Of a stretch of 64,000 bases of DNA, positions 1 to 11,200 are shown one piece after another. The position numbers and the translations under genes are program-made. Under the pieces are notes generated by a model that made no database searches, had not been told where the DNA came from, and saw nothing but the letters and a program-made list of their open reading frames with translations. Each line of letters begins with the position of its first letter. The first letter of the stretch is position 1. This stretch comes from Chionis minor (Eukaryota > Chordata > Aves > Charadriiformes > Chionididae): positions 310,001-374,000 of the forward strand of contig VZSF01006826.1 of assembly GCA_013398295.1 (NCBI GenBank), written 5' to 3'.

Positions 1-185
1 CCCATGTCCCTCAGCACCACAGCCCCCCGTCTGTTAAATACCTCCAGGGACGGTGATTCCACCACCTTCCTGGGCAGCCTGTTCCAACGCCTGATAACCC
101 TTTCGGTAAAGAAGTTTTTCCCAATATCCAACCTAACATAGCCCAGGATTTGCCCACTTCTGCAAAGAAACATCCTTGTTTTCAA
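1..185 (-). repeat. CR1 LINE 3'-end fragment (antisense on + strand)
   Basis: The plus strand contains the diagnostic CR1 phrases TGGGCAGCCTGTTCCAACGC and GTAAAGAAGTTTTTCCCAAT, preceded by a 'tccagggacggtgattccaccacc' type block. These match the reverse complement of the 3' part of avian chicken-repeat-1 elements. The copy is diverged, lacks the terminal octamer repeats, and is cut by the window edge. No coding capacity remains. The assignment to CR1 is firm; the exact right-hand end is approximate. Confidence 0.8.
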
Positions 186-2867
186 CTTGCCCATTGTGTA
201 GGAGGAGAAAAGGGGACAGCTGGTTTAAATTCTCCTTTTAAAATCCCTCCCGATTGATTTCAGAAAGCTCTCAGATGCTGCACTTTAGCCAGGTGGCCAT
301 TAGTGGCTTAACAAAATACAGGCTCTCAGTACTTCTAGAAGTGCTCCAAAAGGTCACTTTCTTACAGACCAAAACAAACAAACACCAAGGTCTGCAGAAC
401 AGTATTTCAGCATCACTGTAAGGGAATGGGTGCCGAGGAACATTTGTGAGGGACCAGCTGCTTTGCAGATGTCAGGTACATCGTTAATGGTGAAAACTAA
501 TGGTGCAGGATGGACTGAGCAGTTTTGCAGCAGGGACACGTGATTGCAGCTGAGGATACCTTATTTTAGAGCTCCCCTTCAAAATCTGTTGGCTTTACAG
601 GGAAGGTGGAGTTGCTGTTCTACCAGAGCAGGGAATCTGCCAGGTAGTGTGGTGCAGCAACAACATGTAAAGCTCGTTAAACGGTGGGGAAAAAAACTCC
701 TCCTAGTGGAGCTTTGTCTCTGGTGGCTGTGAGAAAGCTGGGCCAGTGAATACAGGGGCAGAATGGAGCAGAAACAATATTTACAGCGTGTATCTATGTT
801 ATGTAGCTCTCAGTACATTCCTTTGCAATAAAATCTAGTACCTGGATAAGTTTCCACTAAATGGAGCCCCTGGTAACAGCCTCTTTGTACAGCCAGATTG
901 CGAGCAGTCCCAAGTCCCGGCCATGGAAGATGTGGCCATGGATGCCAGCGGGTCCCAACAGGCATCCTGTGGGGGAAGCCTGGCAAAATACTTCTTCCCC
1001 CCGGCCTGCATTCCTGGTGGTCCAAAACCTAGTCATGGTACCACCCTTATGACTGTTTCCCAAAAAGCAGCCAAAGCACAAGCGTAGCTACTAAATCTTT
1101 ATTTGACTTCAGAAGCAGGCAGCCCGATGCTAGCACAAACTGGAAGCGATGTGCTTCGTTCAGGCTCCATCTACTGACACCAGTTCACACTGACATGTAT
1201 TTCACTCTTGATAATCTAAGAGGTTTTATTGGGTTTTGGCTGCTTTCCAGATTTTATTTTCTTTTAATCTGCTGATCTCAAGACCTTTTCCTAAGCAAAT
1301 TCAATAGCTTCTTTGTTTATTTTCAAGGCTATATACATGCAAAGCCAACTCCTTGGCTATTTCTTTCCCTTCACCTTCAGTCGAAACTGTCTGTATCTTC
1401 TTCCTTCACGTCTGCAACCGGCTGCTTAGAGATGGGGCAAATGTACTGGCTGGTAATTGCAGCAGCTTCCCTGGCATCGCTGTCCGAGTGGCTGTTGGAA
1501 GGGAAAAAACGAATGAAAGTGTGTTTTTTTCCAGGGGCACAGACTGCAGGAAGCGTGAGAAGGCCACCTTGTAAAATTCAAAGATTACTCCAAGGAGCAG
1601 ATGTGTGGTAGAGGGACCCAGAACGTGGCTGCCTGCAGCCAGGCACCCCACAAAGGCACAGGCAAGCCCATCGGTGTTACCATCCCCATTTATTCTAGGC
1701 AACGTGGACAAGTGGTACAAAGGGCCAGCATATTCCTCCTAATTTTAGTGATTTAACAGTGAGATGTCTAATGGAAAGTGGTTGCTTACTAGCAGGAGAC
1801 AATGTCCACACACTGGGACAGCCCGTCCTGAGGTGTGTGTGTGAATCAGTAATTGAATCGAGCCAGGATAGCAAAGGCTTTTTATTTTAACTGTTAGATC
1901 AGGTTTCCTAACGGGATGAACAACTGTCTCAGCCCAGGATGACAACTCTGTGATTAGAGAAACATATTATTTCATTTCCCTGGGTTTTATTATTTTTAAT
2001 AACTGGCTTTTATACGGCACTTAGCTGTAAACCTCAACGCCAGCTTTGCTTTAGGTAAGGCAAAACTGACTGCCAGGTGGGCTTGGCATGTAGAAACAGA
2101 GATGAGCATGAACGCGGGCCCGGCAATCACTTGGGGTTGCACAGAGCCACGTGCCACCCTGCAGTCAGACTGAAGCATTCACTTTTCTACCTCTGCAGAG
2201 CAGCCCCGGGAGCGCGGCTGTGGCAGAGTGACAGGAGGTACCCAGGCGTGTGAGGGAGGGCTGCAGGGCAGCAGTGACAGTCCCCAAGCCAGCGCCTCCC
2301 TCCCAAGCTGACGGGGGATGAGGCAGAAGTGACTTTAAAACATGGGCAATTTAATAAATCTTCCACCCTTCCCCTTTTGAGGATATCGGCTGAGCCCTTC
2401 TGATCTGCTGTATTACATCAGACTTCTGTGCTTGGGGCAAAACTGGGAATTTACAAGTTACCAAAAGTCTTCTTTCAGCCTCAGTACTATGGTGATCAGG
2501 GCCCCAGAGGTGACAAATCTGTCCTACCTACCTGGTGTTTAGAAAGCTCTGGTACAACCACATAAAGCAAAGTTCCTCACGACTGTTTTCTTCCTCTCTC
2601 CCCTGCACATCTGTGTTGACTGGGCCTGGAGAGCTGGTTTAGGTAAATAAAAATAATAATAATAATTTAGAAAAAAGCCCAAATAGTGTAACCACCAGGG
2701 CTGTAAAGCAGCACTGCTGTCTAGAAGGCAGGTTCATCCCCCCACCAACCTGCCCCACGGTCCATGCTCTGTTAACCTGCTGACTGTCACCCTAGATGTG
2801 CAGGAAGAAAAAGAAGTATCCTCTTCAAATCAGGCTCAGGTGCTTTCTAACTGGCACAGGCACAGGT
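186..2867. other. Gene-free stretch downstream of SCT
   Basis: No exon with good splice sites and no recognisable protein was found on either strand. The short open frames overlap one another in several frames and show no family resemblance. A small AAT-rich run lies near 2645-2670. The stretch lies beyond the 3' end of SCT and may include its distal 3' UTR. Confidence 0.5.
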
Positions 2868-2873
2868 TTTAAT
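2868..2873 (-). terminator. Possible SCT polyadenylation signal (ATTAAA)
   Basis: TTTAAT on the plus strand reads ATTAAA on the SCT strand, about 440 nt past the SCT stop codon. No canonical AATAAA was seen nearer. This is a weak, position-based call. Confidence 0.2.
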
Positions 2874-3316
2874 ATGCACTCGCACTCTGCCTCATTATGC
2901 AGTACCGGCACGTCCTTCCACCCATGGATAAATACTTTTTCCCAGAGTTTGGAAATGAAAAATCTACTGCGTCTGCCAGGATTTTGCTAGTGGTGCATGT
3001 CACAGAAAATATCAAAGCACCCTGAACACATGGGAAGGAATCAACGTGCTACGTCTCTGCCTTAAAGAAAGGACTGAGCTTGAAGGAAAGCTCTCCAGGC
3101 AATAGTGTCCCTTCGTAACACAGCAGCAGCGAGGGCAGCAGCAGCTGAGTTGTACCACAGCGCGCCGCGAGTTATAACTGGTGGTGTGCTCGTATCTGTG
3201 GCTTCAGTGGGAGCTGGGGGCCCTGTGTTTTGGCTGGATGAAAGACCTCATATTGGCCATATATGTGATTATGTCTACAGCCTGGCCGTCAGAGCCATGG
3301 GTGGGGACTATGAAAC

Positions 3317-3419
3317 TCAGAAGTCTTCCTCATTCTGCTCCAGAGCTCGTTTATCTGAAAACATTTCCTCTGGTGCTTTATTTGACGTAGGTAAATCACC
3401 TACGACTTTCTCCAAAAGG
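3317..3419 (-). CDS. SCT: SCT exon 4, acidic C-terminal propeptide and stop
   Basis: A long T-rich tract ends GATTTAG at 3420, and the joined frame reads SLLEKVVGDLPTSNKAPEEM and on to EQNEEDF then TGA (3319-3317). The phase fits exon 3 exactly and the frame is open only to this stop. No hormone motif is present. The call rests on the acceptor quality and phase, not on homology. Confidence 0.7.
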
Positions 3420-5443
3420 CTAAATCAAAACGCAAACAAAAAATCCCAGGCTGTGATCTGGTGTAAAGCTTGGTGTCCTACGGATATGCGATAGATAATG
3501 TCAGTTTATGCATAGATATGGCCTCAGTGAGGTTTGTGTCCTGCTCTGCCTGCTGTGACAGGCGAGGCAGGCTGATGGGATTGCTCGGCTACTGCAGAGC
3601 AGCTCCAGGCACAGCCTGGCGGGAGGAGGTGCAGCCCCAGCCTGCTCGCCCTTGTCTCGAGTTCTCCCAAAGGGTCATGCCACATCCCTTTCCTTGGAGC
3701 TGAGACCTGCCCCCCTGCAGCCTGCACGCCCAAGCTGCCTTTCGGTTCCCCAGGAAGCAGAACTCTTACCTGCGCTTGCGGCCCATGAGATTTTGAATGA
3801 ATTTCTGAACCTGAGCGTTTCCTCTCATCTTGCTGTATTCACTGGTAAAGAGTCCATCTGAGTGCCTCTGGGACCTGCGTCGGGGAAATTACAGTACAGC
3901 GGCTGCTCCTCCCAGCCACGTGACGTGGAACTCATTACAAGACACAGAAATTACTCTCTTCCCACCATCAAGGAGCCCTGCATCCCTCCCTTCTCCTCTT
4001 CTGTCTCCTTTCATCTTGGGCATCTTCTGATGAGGCCAGTAATTAGGCTGGCTCTGGAGCTGGAGACAGCTCAGCCCCGTGGGCACCCCCTCATTGCTAG
4101 GATCCCATCTCCTGCTGGAGACTTCCGTGCCCCAGGAGGGTGGTTTTGGCTGGTCCTTACCTCTCCTTGAGGCCCACCAAGTGTTTGACTAGCTGCCGCA
4201 CGTAGGCATTGCCGTTCATCTTGCTGAGCTCACTGTGGAAGAGCCCATCAGCGTGTCTCTCAGTCCTGGGAGGGCAGAAGAGAAAAAAGAGGTGAAAAGG
4301 CATGCTTGTAAGACCAGAGAGGAATGGACATTTAGAACTGCTCCCTCAAGGAAAAAAGGTCTCAAACAAAGATGGGCAAGAATTTGTGCCAATTTGTCAG
4401 CGTTTCACAAAAAAGGGCAAATCTATAGACGTTTAAAAGAAATATCTTTGTTAACCATCACACAGAAGAACTACCTGCACTTGCTTCTTCCTACTGTAAT
4501 CACCTTGCTGTACGGTATGGGAACGTGAGGTTAACACTGATTCAGCACAGAAGAGCAGGACAAGAGATGGGAGAAGGAATAAAAACCCAGATGCACAAAC
4601 CTTGAGGAACAGGTAGACAATGGTGGCGGTACCAAAGACTGGCACTCACAGGCGACCGATTGACAAGCCATTAGAAGAAGTGCTCCAAGCCCCGGGAAGG
4701 TTCAGCCAGAGCTACTAAACTGCCAACCAGACTGGCCAGTGGGTAAGATAAAAGGTCTGGGGCGCAGCTTCTAGAGAGAGACCGTGTGTGTGTACGTGTG
4801 TGTCTGCGCTAGGAGAGCACTAAGGAAGCCAGGCCAGGCACTGGCGGTGGCTGTGGAAGGGCTGCACAACCGTCTCAGCTCAGTTTTCTTCCAGCCTAAA
4901 TCCTTTAGTCTCTCTGTGTTTTAATTGCCCGGGAGGAGAGACAACCCTGCCAAGTCTTACACACAAGATTTTAACTGGTGAACTTACAGGCCTGTTTTTG
5001 GTTATGTTTTCATGGGACTAGGCTATTTGAAACAGAAACTTCCACCTCTATCAGCCTGTATAAGTAGCAGGAAAACAGACTCAAGAGTGTCTTTTTTACT
5101 GTAGTTTGAGCTGTTTGGGAGCCTGATTGTTCTCCTGAATTAAGTCAAATCAATGTTTCCATTCTTAGGCAAGAAAAATATTCACAACATTTGCACGCGT
5201 TTAAATAAATCAATTTAGGGAAGAAAAAAAAAATATCGAACAGCCAAGCAGATGCAAGTTCTGGGAGGAAGGTAAAAGGCTGACTTTATAGCTAGTGGGC
5301 TCTTTGAACAAAAAACCACAGAGAACAAGGAAGCAGAGGCACAAAAATGCTTACCTCTCCCGGGATGGAAGAGATGCTGAGAAGTGTGATAGGACAATCA
5401 TGGGAAGAATTAGTTGCCACGGAGCAGTCATCCGGGAAACCAT
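3317..5443 (-). CDS. SCT: Secretin preprohormone carrying secretin-like peptide plus secretin (4 coding exons)
   Basis: The gene encodes a 133-residue secreted precursor joined from 5443-5355, 4265-4161, 3874-3770 and 3419-3317; all junctions are GT-AG and in phase. Order: hydrophobic signal peptide (LILPMIVLSHFSA, about residues 10-22); a secretin-like peptide beginning HADGLFHSELSKMNGNAYVR after a basic site; secretin beginning HSDGLFTSEYSKMRGNAQVQ and ending NLM-GRKR, so the Gly donates the C-terminal amide; then an acidic 34-residue tail ending EEDF. From family knowledge, the mature peptides act on class B1 GPCRs (secretin receptor) to raise cAMP, chiefly in gut and brain. Mammalian SCT has only one hormone copy; the tandem layout is known from chicken and amphibians. 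The ATG has a good context (AACATGG). Position beside DRD4 and DEAF1 matches the human locus. The hormone identities are very secure; the C-terminal exon is inferred from splice phase. Confidence 0.93.
3770..3874 (-). CDS. SCT: SCT exon 3, secretin
   Basis: Acceptor GACGCAG and donor GTAAGAG; 105 nt, same phase as exon 2. Codes RSQR, then the 27-residue secretin (His at 3864-3862 to Met ending 3784), then Gly-Arg-Lys-Arg for cleavage and amidation. It matches the avian secretin sequence as I know it. Confidence 0.95.
4161..4265 (-). CDS. SCT: SCT exon 2, secretin-like peptide
   Basis: Acceptor CCTCCCAG at 4266-4273 and donor GTAAGG after 4161; 105 nt, phase 2 in and 2 out. Codes RTER then the peptide from His 4255 onward, ending LVKHLVGLKER. 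The His-Ala/Ser-Asp-Gly start and the amphipathic helix are glucagon/secretin-family features. No Gly is followed directly by a basic pair, so amidation like that of secretin is not evident. The length is identical to exon 3, consistent with tandem exon duplication. Confidence 0.92.
5355..5443 (-). CDS. SCT: SCT exon 1, signal peptide
   Basis: Starts at ATG 5443-5441 and codes MVSRMTAPWQLILPMIVLSH, continuing FSASLPSRE, then AG before a GTAAGC donor (phase 2). It has a short polar start, a hydrophobic core and a small-residue cleavage region, so it is a secretory signal. An internal Met at residue 5 is an alternative start. A sequence TTTAATCCAG just 5' of the ATG could be the acceptor of a noncoding 5' exon. 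Confidence 0.85.
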
Positions 5444-7879
5444 GTTCTCTCCTGGATTAAAGCACAAGGTTTTCTGAGCAACAGAACAAATGACCTTGGT
5501 CTTTGCCTGGTGCAGTTCACATGCCACAAAGAAGACACAGCTATAGAAATAACACCACTGTAACTAAATTAGGCAGGAATTCCTACCAGCAAAGACAGTA
5601 TTTCTTTAAAATACAAAAGATGAACAATTCAAATCATTCATGTTGCCAGTTAGTCGGAAGCTGTTTGTAGTTGTGACCCCACCACCACCACCAGGCAGTC
5701 CCGGAGCAGGGCACTGAGGTTGGCTGTGTGAAATGTTGTGCTGGGGTTTTGCTGTGATCAGTACAACATGCCTTGGATGACCGGGAGGTATCACGCAAGT
5801 TCACCCATCGGTGGCACAACACCATGGAATAAATCCCATTCTACTGTAAGTCTCTGAGAGCTGAGCTTTCGGGGAGAGGATTTAAAGCCTATGAAAACAT
5901 CCCACATGGACAGTTATTAATATACCTAGAGGATGCCCAGGAGAAAGCTGTTTGGGTTTTTTTCAGACAAAAAAAAAAAAGGCATGTACTAGATAAAAGT
6001 TCATCTACACACAGGGGAAGGGAAGGGCTCTTGTGTGTGCCGTCACCTGCCTATCTTCCAAGAAGCAAAAAAGAAATAGCACACATTTTCAGTTGCAGCA
6101 GAACCTTGTATTTTGTTTTCTTACTGAAATAAAAAGAAAAGAAAAGCACATTTTGTTCATTACAAGGCATTGCATGCTTTCCCCTTTTATCTCCAGGCTC
6201 TTTTTGCAGCCCTGTGCCTGCAGAGATGTGTGTGCACCTTTACAAGAGGGTGCTCGTGTCTCCCCAAGGACCACACAGGAGCCATATCTGCAATATATAA
6301 CATACCTGCCTTCCTCCTGCAAAGCAGCAAAGCTTGCTTTCTTAGTTGCTCTCCTGGAAACAGATAGCACTTGCTAACCCAAAATCAAAGTCCTCCCACT
6401 TCGGTTTTATTTTAGTCTGAAACTAGACAGTACAAAGAGCATGAAAGGACTGTTTTCCCACCCTTTTGGGACTATTTGCTACTCTAGAGATGGTGCAAGA
6501 TGAGAAGAGGCAAGAGAAGGAAGGAGAAGAGTGGGGGATTTATAGAGAGATTTATTCGCTGTAAGCCACAGCACAAATATTTAATGGGGGTTGCAGAGCA
6601 GACAGGTGAGAGGTTTTGCATGATTAAGGAGCCATAAGCTTCATCTCATACACACTTCTGATGCTTTAGCGTTGAGTTTTCCTGACCGATTTGGCTTTGG
6701 GGGGATTGGAATAAATAAAACGAGAAGGTCATTTCAAAGATCAGTTTCTTATTGGAGTCCAAACAGAACAGAAGACTCCCCAGTTCTGCTTCCCAGCTGA
6801 GGGATGTGAAAGAGCTGAAAACAGCCACCAAAAGCAGAGTACTCCACCCTTGAGGGAAGGGAAACCTGGGTCCTGAGCCTGTCCCCAGTCTGGCCAGTAC
6901 CTGCCCTGCAGCACCTTGACCCCTGCCAGGATCTCACCACAGCATTCTCGCCTTGTGCCAAAGCTGGGCCGTCACTTGTCTTGCAGCACCGCATTCAAGA
7001 GCCCATTTTAACACCCATCCCTAGCTCCAGAGTTGCTAATCGAGTGGATTAACTTCTCTTCTCCCTTTCTGGACATAATCTTGTCTTTCCTATGCAGATC
7101 ATATTTGCTCGTCACTAGGAACAGTAATGGCTGTTGGGGAACTTCTTCTGTGTATCAATAATGATGTATGGCATTGGCTTTTTTAATCAGTCAGACCCCA
7201 CAAGGGAGGCAGATCTTCATTGTCATCACAGTAGAGCTGCTTAACCTTCTTAAGATTTTTCTGAGCTTTTTATTGCCCTCCCCAGTTATTCTGGCTTTCA
7301 ATAAACCCAAACTCCTTAGCCAGCTGGGACCTTTAGCTGATAGAATTGTGCACCAAGCCAGCCCAGAACCTAGACGTGTCTCAGATCTTCCCACCAGACA
7401 AATCCAACTGCTGAAATGTCAGATTGCACCCAAAGACTTTGCTGACTCAAGGCTCCCATCACCCTTCAGGGGCACTACCGCTAGAAGAGCTTCCAAAAAT
7501 ACTGGCACCCAGCCAGTTTGCACACCCTCTTGCTCCTGACATTCCACTGTGCTCTATCTAAAACTAAAAACCACGTTATTTCTGGAAGCCGCCTGGTCCA
7601 GCGGCTGTTTGGGCTTCATTCTTTCCTCTGGTGGCTCCAGAGGAGGAATGCCCCACAGATTCCCAGCGTTGCTGCTCAGGAGATGGATGGCGTCATGGCA
7701 GCGGCTCAGCAAAGCATCAGGGAAGCCTGAAATCCACCACCCAAAACGGGAGAGAGGGGAGGAGGCGGCCGGCCCAGGCTCACCACGCCAGCACAGCGGT
7801 ACTCACCCACCTGTGGTCACTCCAGGCTCTCAGCTGGCGGCGAGGCACCACTGGCCCACTCCTCTCCACGGCCCCCTAT

Positions 7880-8220
7880 AAATCTGTAGCCCTTATCAGA
7901 AGTAATTATTTGGGTAAAGATATCAACATGAGTAGTCATGATTAACAGCAAATAATGCACCTAGGCTGGAATGTCCTTTTAATTACTCTCTAAACCTGAT
8001 CGGGTCGTTTGCAGCAGTTTGATGGACTGTATTTCTGCTGATGGGTAATAATTCCTGCTTCTGTCTATAATGACAGTAATTTGTTGGGCAAACATCCCTC
8101 TACCAATTGATTCATGATGATTGTCATCATTATCTCTCCTCCTGGCTTTAATTACCTCTTGATAGGAGCTTAATCTTCTGTTCTTCTTTTTTAATCCTGG
8201 CTTGGGTTTTGTTTGCAATT
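7880..8220. promoter_or_regulatory. Candidate conserved-type noncoding element, homeodomain/TALE-site rich
   Basis: The block holds repeated TAATTA/TAAT cores (for example AAGTAATTATTT, TTTTAATTACTC, CTTTAATTACCTC), an AATGACAGTAATT (MEIS/TGIF TGACAG) and ATGATTGTCATC (PBX-type). It has no open frame that fits. Such composition is usual in developmental enhancers. Function and target gene (SCT or DRD4) are inference only. Confidence 0.25.
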
Positions 8221-11200
8221 GCCAGGAACGGCTGGTGAGTGTATGTGTGCACCTGCGAGTCTGCTCAACGACGTGTCACCTTTTTAGGGCAAACATTGAT
8301 CAGTAGGACGAGGGCTGACTTCGCAGGAGGGGACAATACCTTTCAAGCTATGGTTTCACAGCTGCAAAACTGCGAAAAGGTCCACTGAGAACAGACTATA
8401 TCAGAGCTTCAAAGGAAGAAGCATACTTACACTTGCACAGAAAACAGCCTGAATATATTCCCTGCCTTTGCTGGGGTTTGGAGCTGGTTGCTCTCAAATA
8501 CTGATACTGAAGGTGACATGGAAATGGAGGAAGAAAACAGGATTATGTCCTTTCTCTCCTACTTTATGTTGTATAAAGTAGCTTGGAAGGATTAATCATT
8601 ATAAATCAATCTTCTTATCTTCCAACTGGAGAAATCGGAGCTATATTACACTTTCTCTTGTCTACTTGTCTTTTTTTCCTTTGGAAAAGCAGAGGGCATC
8701 CCCATGACTAGAGGACTGGGAGTGTCCTGATTTTCCCTGTCATCTTTCCCTTGGAACACATCGATGAGCAGCAAGCCTCCCGCGCTACTGGATGTGACTG
8801 CCAGCTGCAGCCGGATCCCTGCAAAAGGGAGAGGAAGGAACAGCAGGGACACTCCACTTCCCAGCCCAGGGAGGACCGAGAGGTGCCATGGCCACTGCTT
8901 GGACAAGGCAGGCCATTTCCTCCTTTGAGACCATGCAGGTCAGTCCTGCGTATATCCAGGCGTTTCCCAACCATTTTCCTCTCCTTTCCAAAACGACTGC
9001 TTTCTTCAGCTGCGTTTGGGCTGGCATTTCTTCTGCAGCCCTCCCACCATCACTCTGAGACAACGTGCTGTAGTGCTACAGCCCCACTCAATGCATTTCC
9101 TCGCTATACAACGAGGTGCACATGCCTTGTGAGTCACGTCCTTCTCCCACAGCAGCTGAAAGCTCTTCTGGGCACCCAGACCGTTTTTGAGAGCCCGCAG
9201 TGACATTAGTGACATCTGCAATTCTTGTATTTCTGTTCTTTGCATTTAAATCTGCATATTTTCTGTATTCATATTTTACGTCTGCATCAGTGGTGGCTGG
9301 CTTCAGCCTGGGCTGGTGGCGTTGCCACACATCTACACCTCAGAAAGACCATGTAGGAACAAGGCAAGGAGGAAAAACGAGTTTATATAAAAAAAGGCTA
9401 AACAACATATAGGGAGCTAAAAATGTCTAATGTGATTTCCTTTTCTTTTTGCAAATAACCTCTGAAATGCCCCCAGGCTCTGCGGAAGCTCAGTTTGCTG
9501 AGAATCCAGGTAAGAGGCACACAGAAGAGGCCGCGATGACGAGGTGGCCCCACGATGGCAGCAGAGAGTGAGTTAACAGGAGAGTAAAAGCTGTGGAGGA
9601 CTGGGAGAACGTGAACTAAGTAACCTGATTTATCTACTTTGCAACAAAAAATGGGGGTTGCCTTGCAGCAACAGCGTCAGGGAGTGAAAATGTGGTAGGG
9701 CAGAAAAGTGTGAGGCCATGCCCAGCACTGCTGCAACACAATGCAGATGACAACCATGGGCTTGAGCTTAAATGCCGCTACTGAGGCCCCTGTAGGGAAA
9801 TTCATACAAGGAAACTTAAAAGCTTTTGCAAGCTGCAATTTATACCTGAAAAAACTGGAGCCGAAACCAAATCCCCAGTCCCGAAACAGCATCTGATTCT
9901 CCTTTAAGCAGAGTTAACATTAAACTCTCCTCAGGAGACGTGATGGAAACAGGAGTGATAAACAATACTGCTTGGCAATACCAGCTGAACAGAGCTCTGT
10001 GAATTTGCACCTTGCTTTTCCCATTTTCCCTTTGCGTGAGCATTCAGAGCGGGAGTGGAGATTCCCCTTACCTGCATCCAGTAGGCACAAGGCGTGATTA
10101 AATCATCCACTAATCACCGTAATCCAACCCATCATCTCTGTGCAGCATCATTGCAGAGAAAAGCTCCCCACTGCTGACTCTAGGAACGACAAAGGAATAG
10201 GGAATGATTGCCCTCATCAGAGCCCTGCTCCTTGCACAGCTGTCACAGCCGGAGCTACGAGAAGTCAGGGCTGAACTGATCCTTGCCACCAGCTGCCAGT
10301 GACTTCCCTGCTCACGGGGCACAACGCCATGTTTACGGGATATACAGCAAAGTGCCCCAAACTGGTAACACTAAGGAGCGTCGAGGCCACGCATCAACGC
10401 TCCCTGAAGAGGGCAGGGAGAGCTGCCCTGGGGCAGGAGGGAAGAGGGTCTGTGAGCCTTGGGGCTATCCCTGAGCAGGAGGCGGGCAGCCCTGAGGACA
10501 CTGCCAGGCGTAAAGCCACCGGGATCTCTCTGCAGTCACTTGTGCTTAGGCTTCGTGCCGACCGACAGGCGCAGCGTGGAGAGACCCGTGGTGAGCTGCA
10601 TTAAGTAAATCCAGCCGCCACGGGCGCCAGGGCTATTCGCAGCAGCCGCGCCGCGGACTGGGGACACCCTTGCACGCAGCAGTGAGGTTAAACAGAGGGG
10701 CCAGCCCCACTTCAACGCCAAGACTCTGCCTGAAAGCGTGCCTAGTGGCTAGTGTGCCCAAGGTGACCCATCCCAAAGGCATCAAAGCTCCGAGTGCCAC
10801 ACAGGAAGGTCTTTTTTTCCCTCTTTACAGTGGGAGGGATCACCAAACCTGCGGTGTAAAATGCAGCATCTTATAACTACGTTAAATGTATTAGCCCCAA
10901 ATCTGACAATATTGACAGCACGTGAGCCTGGCCTTTCTCTATGTCGGCAGAAAAGACACAAGAAACTGCATTTTGAAAAAGAGAGGGTTTCATCACAAAG
11001 CTAGGTATCCTGGCCCCACACCTTAAGGAGGATGCAGGCAGACTCTCAAATATCAGCATAAAAAGCTCTGGGGGGTCATTCTGAGTTTTGAAGGGGACAA
11101 ATTCCCATCCACACTTCAAAGAAGTTGATACAGGAGATCAGAAAAGACCTGCTGGCTGGAGGAGCAGTGTGGATGCATTCAGGCTCCATCACAGACACAG

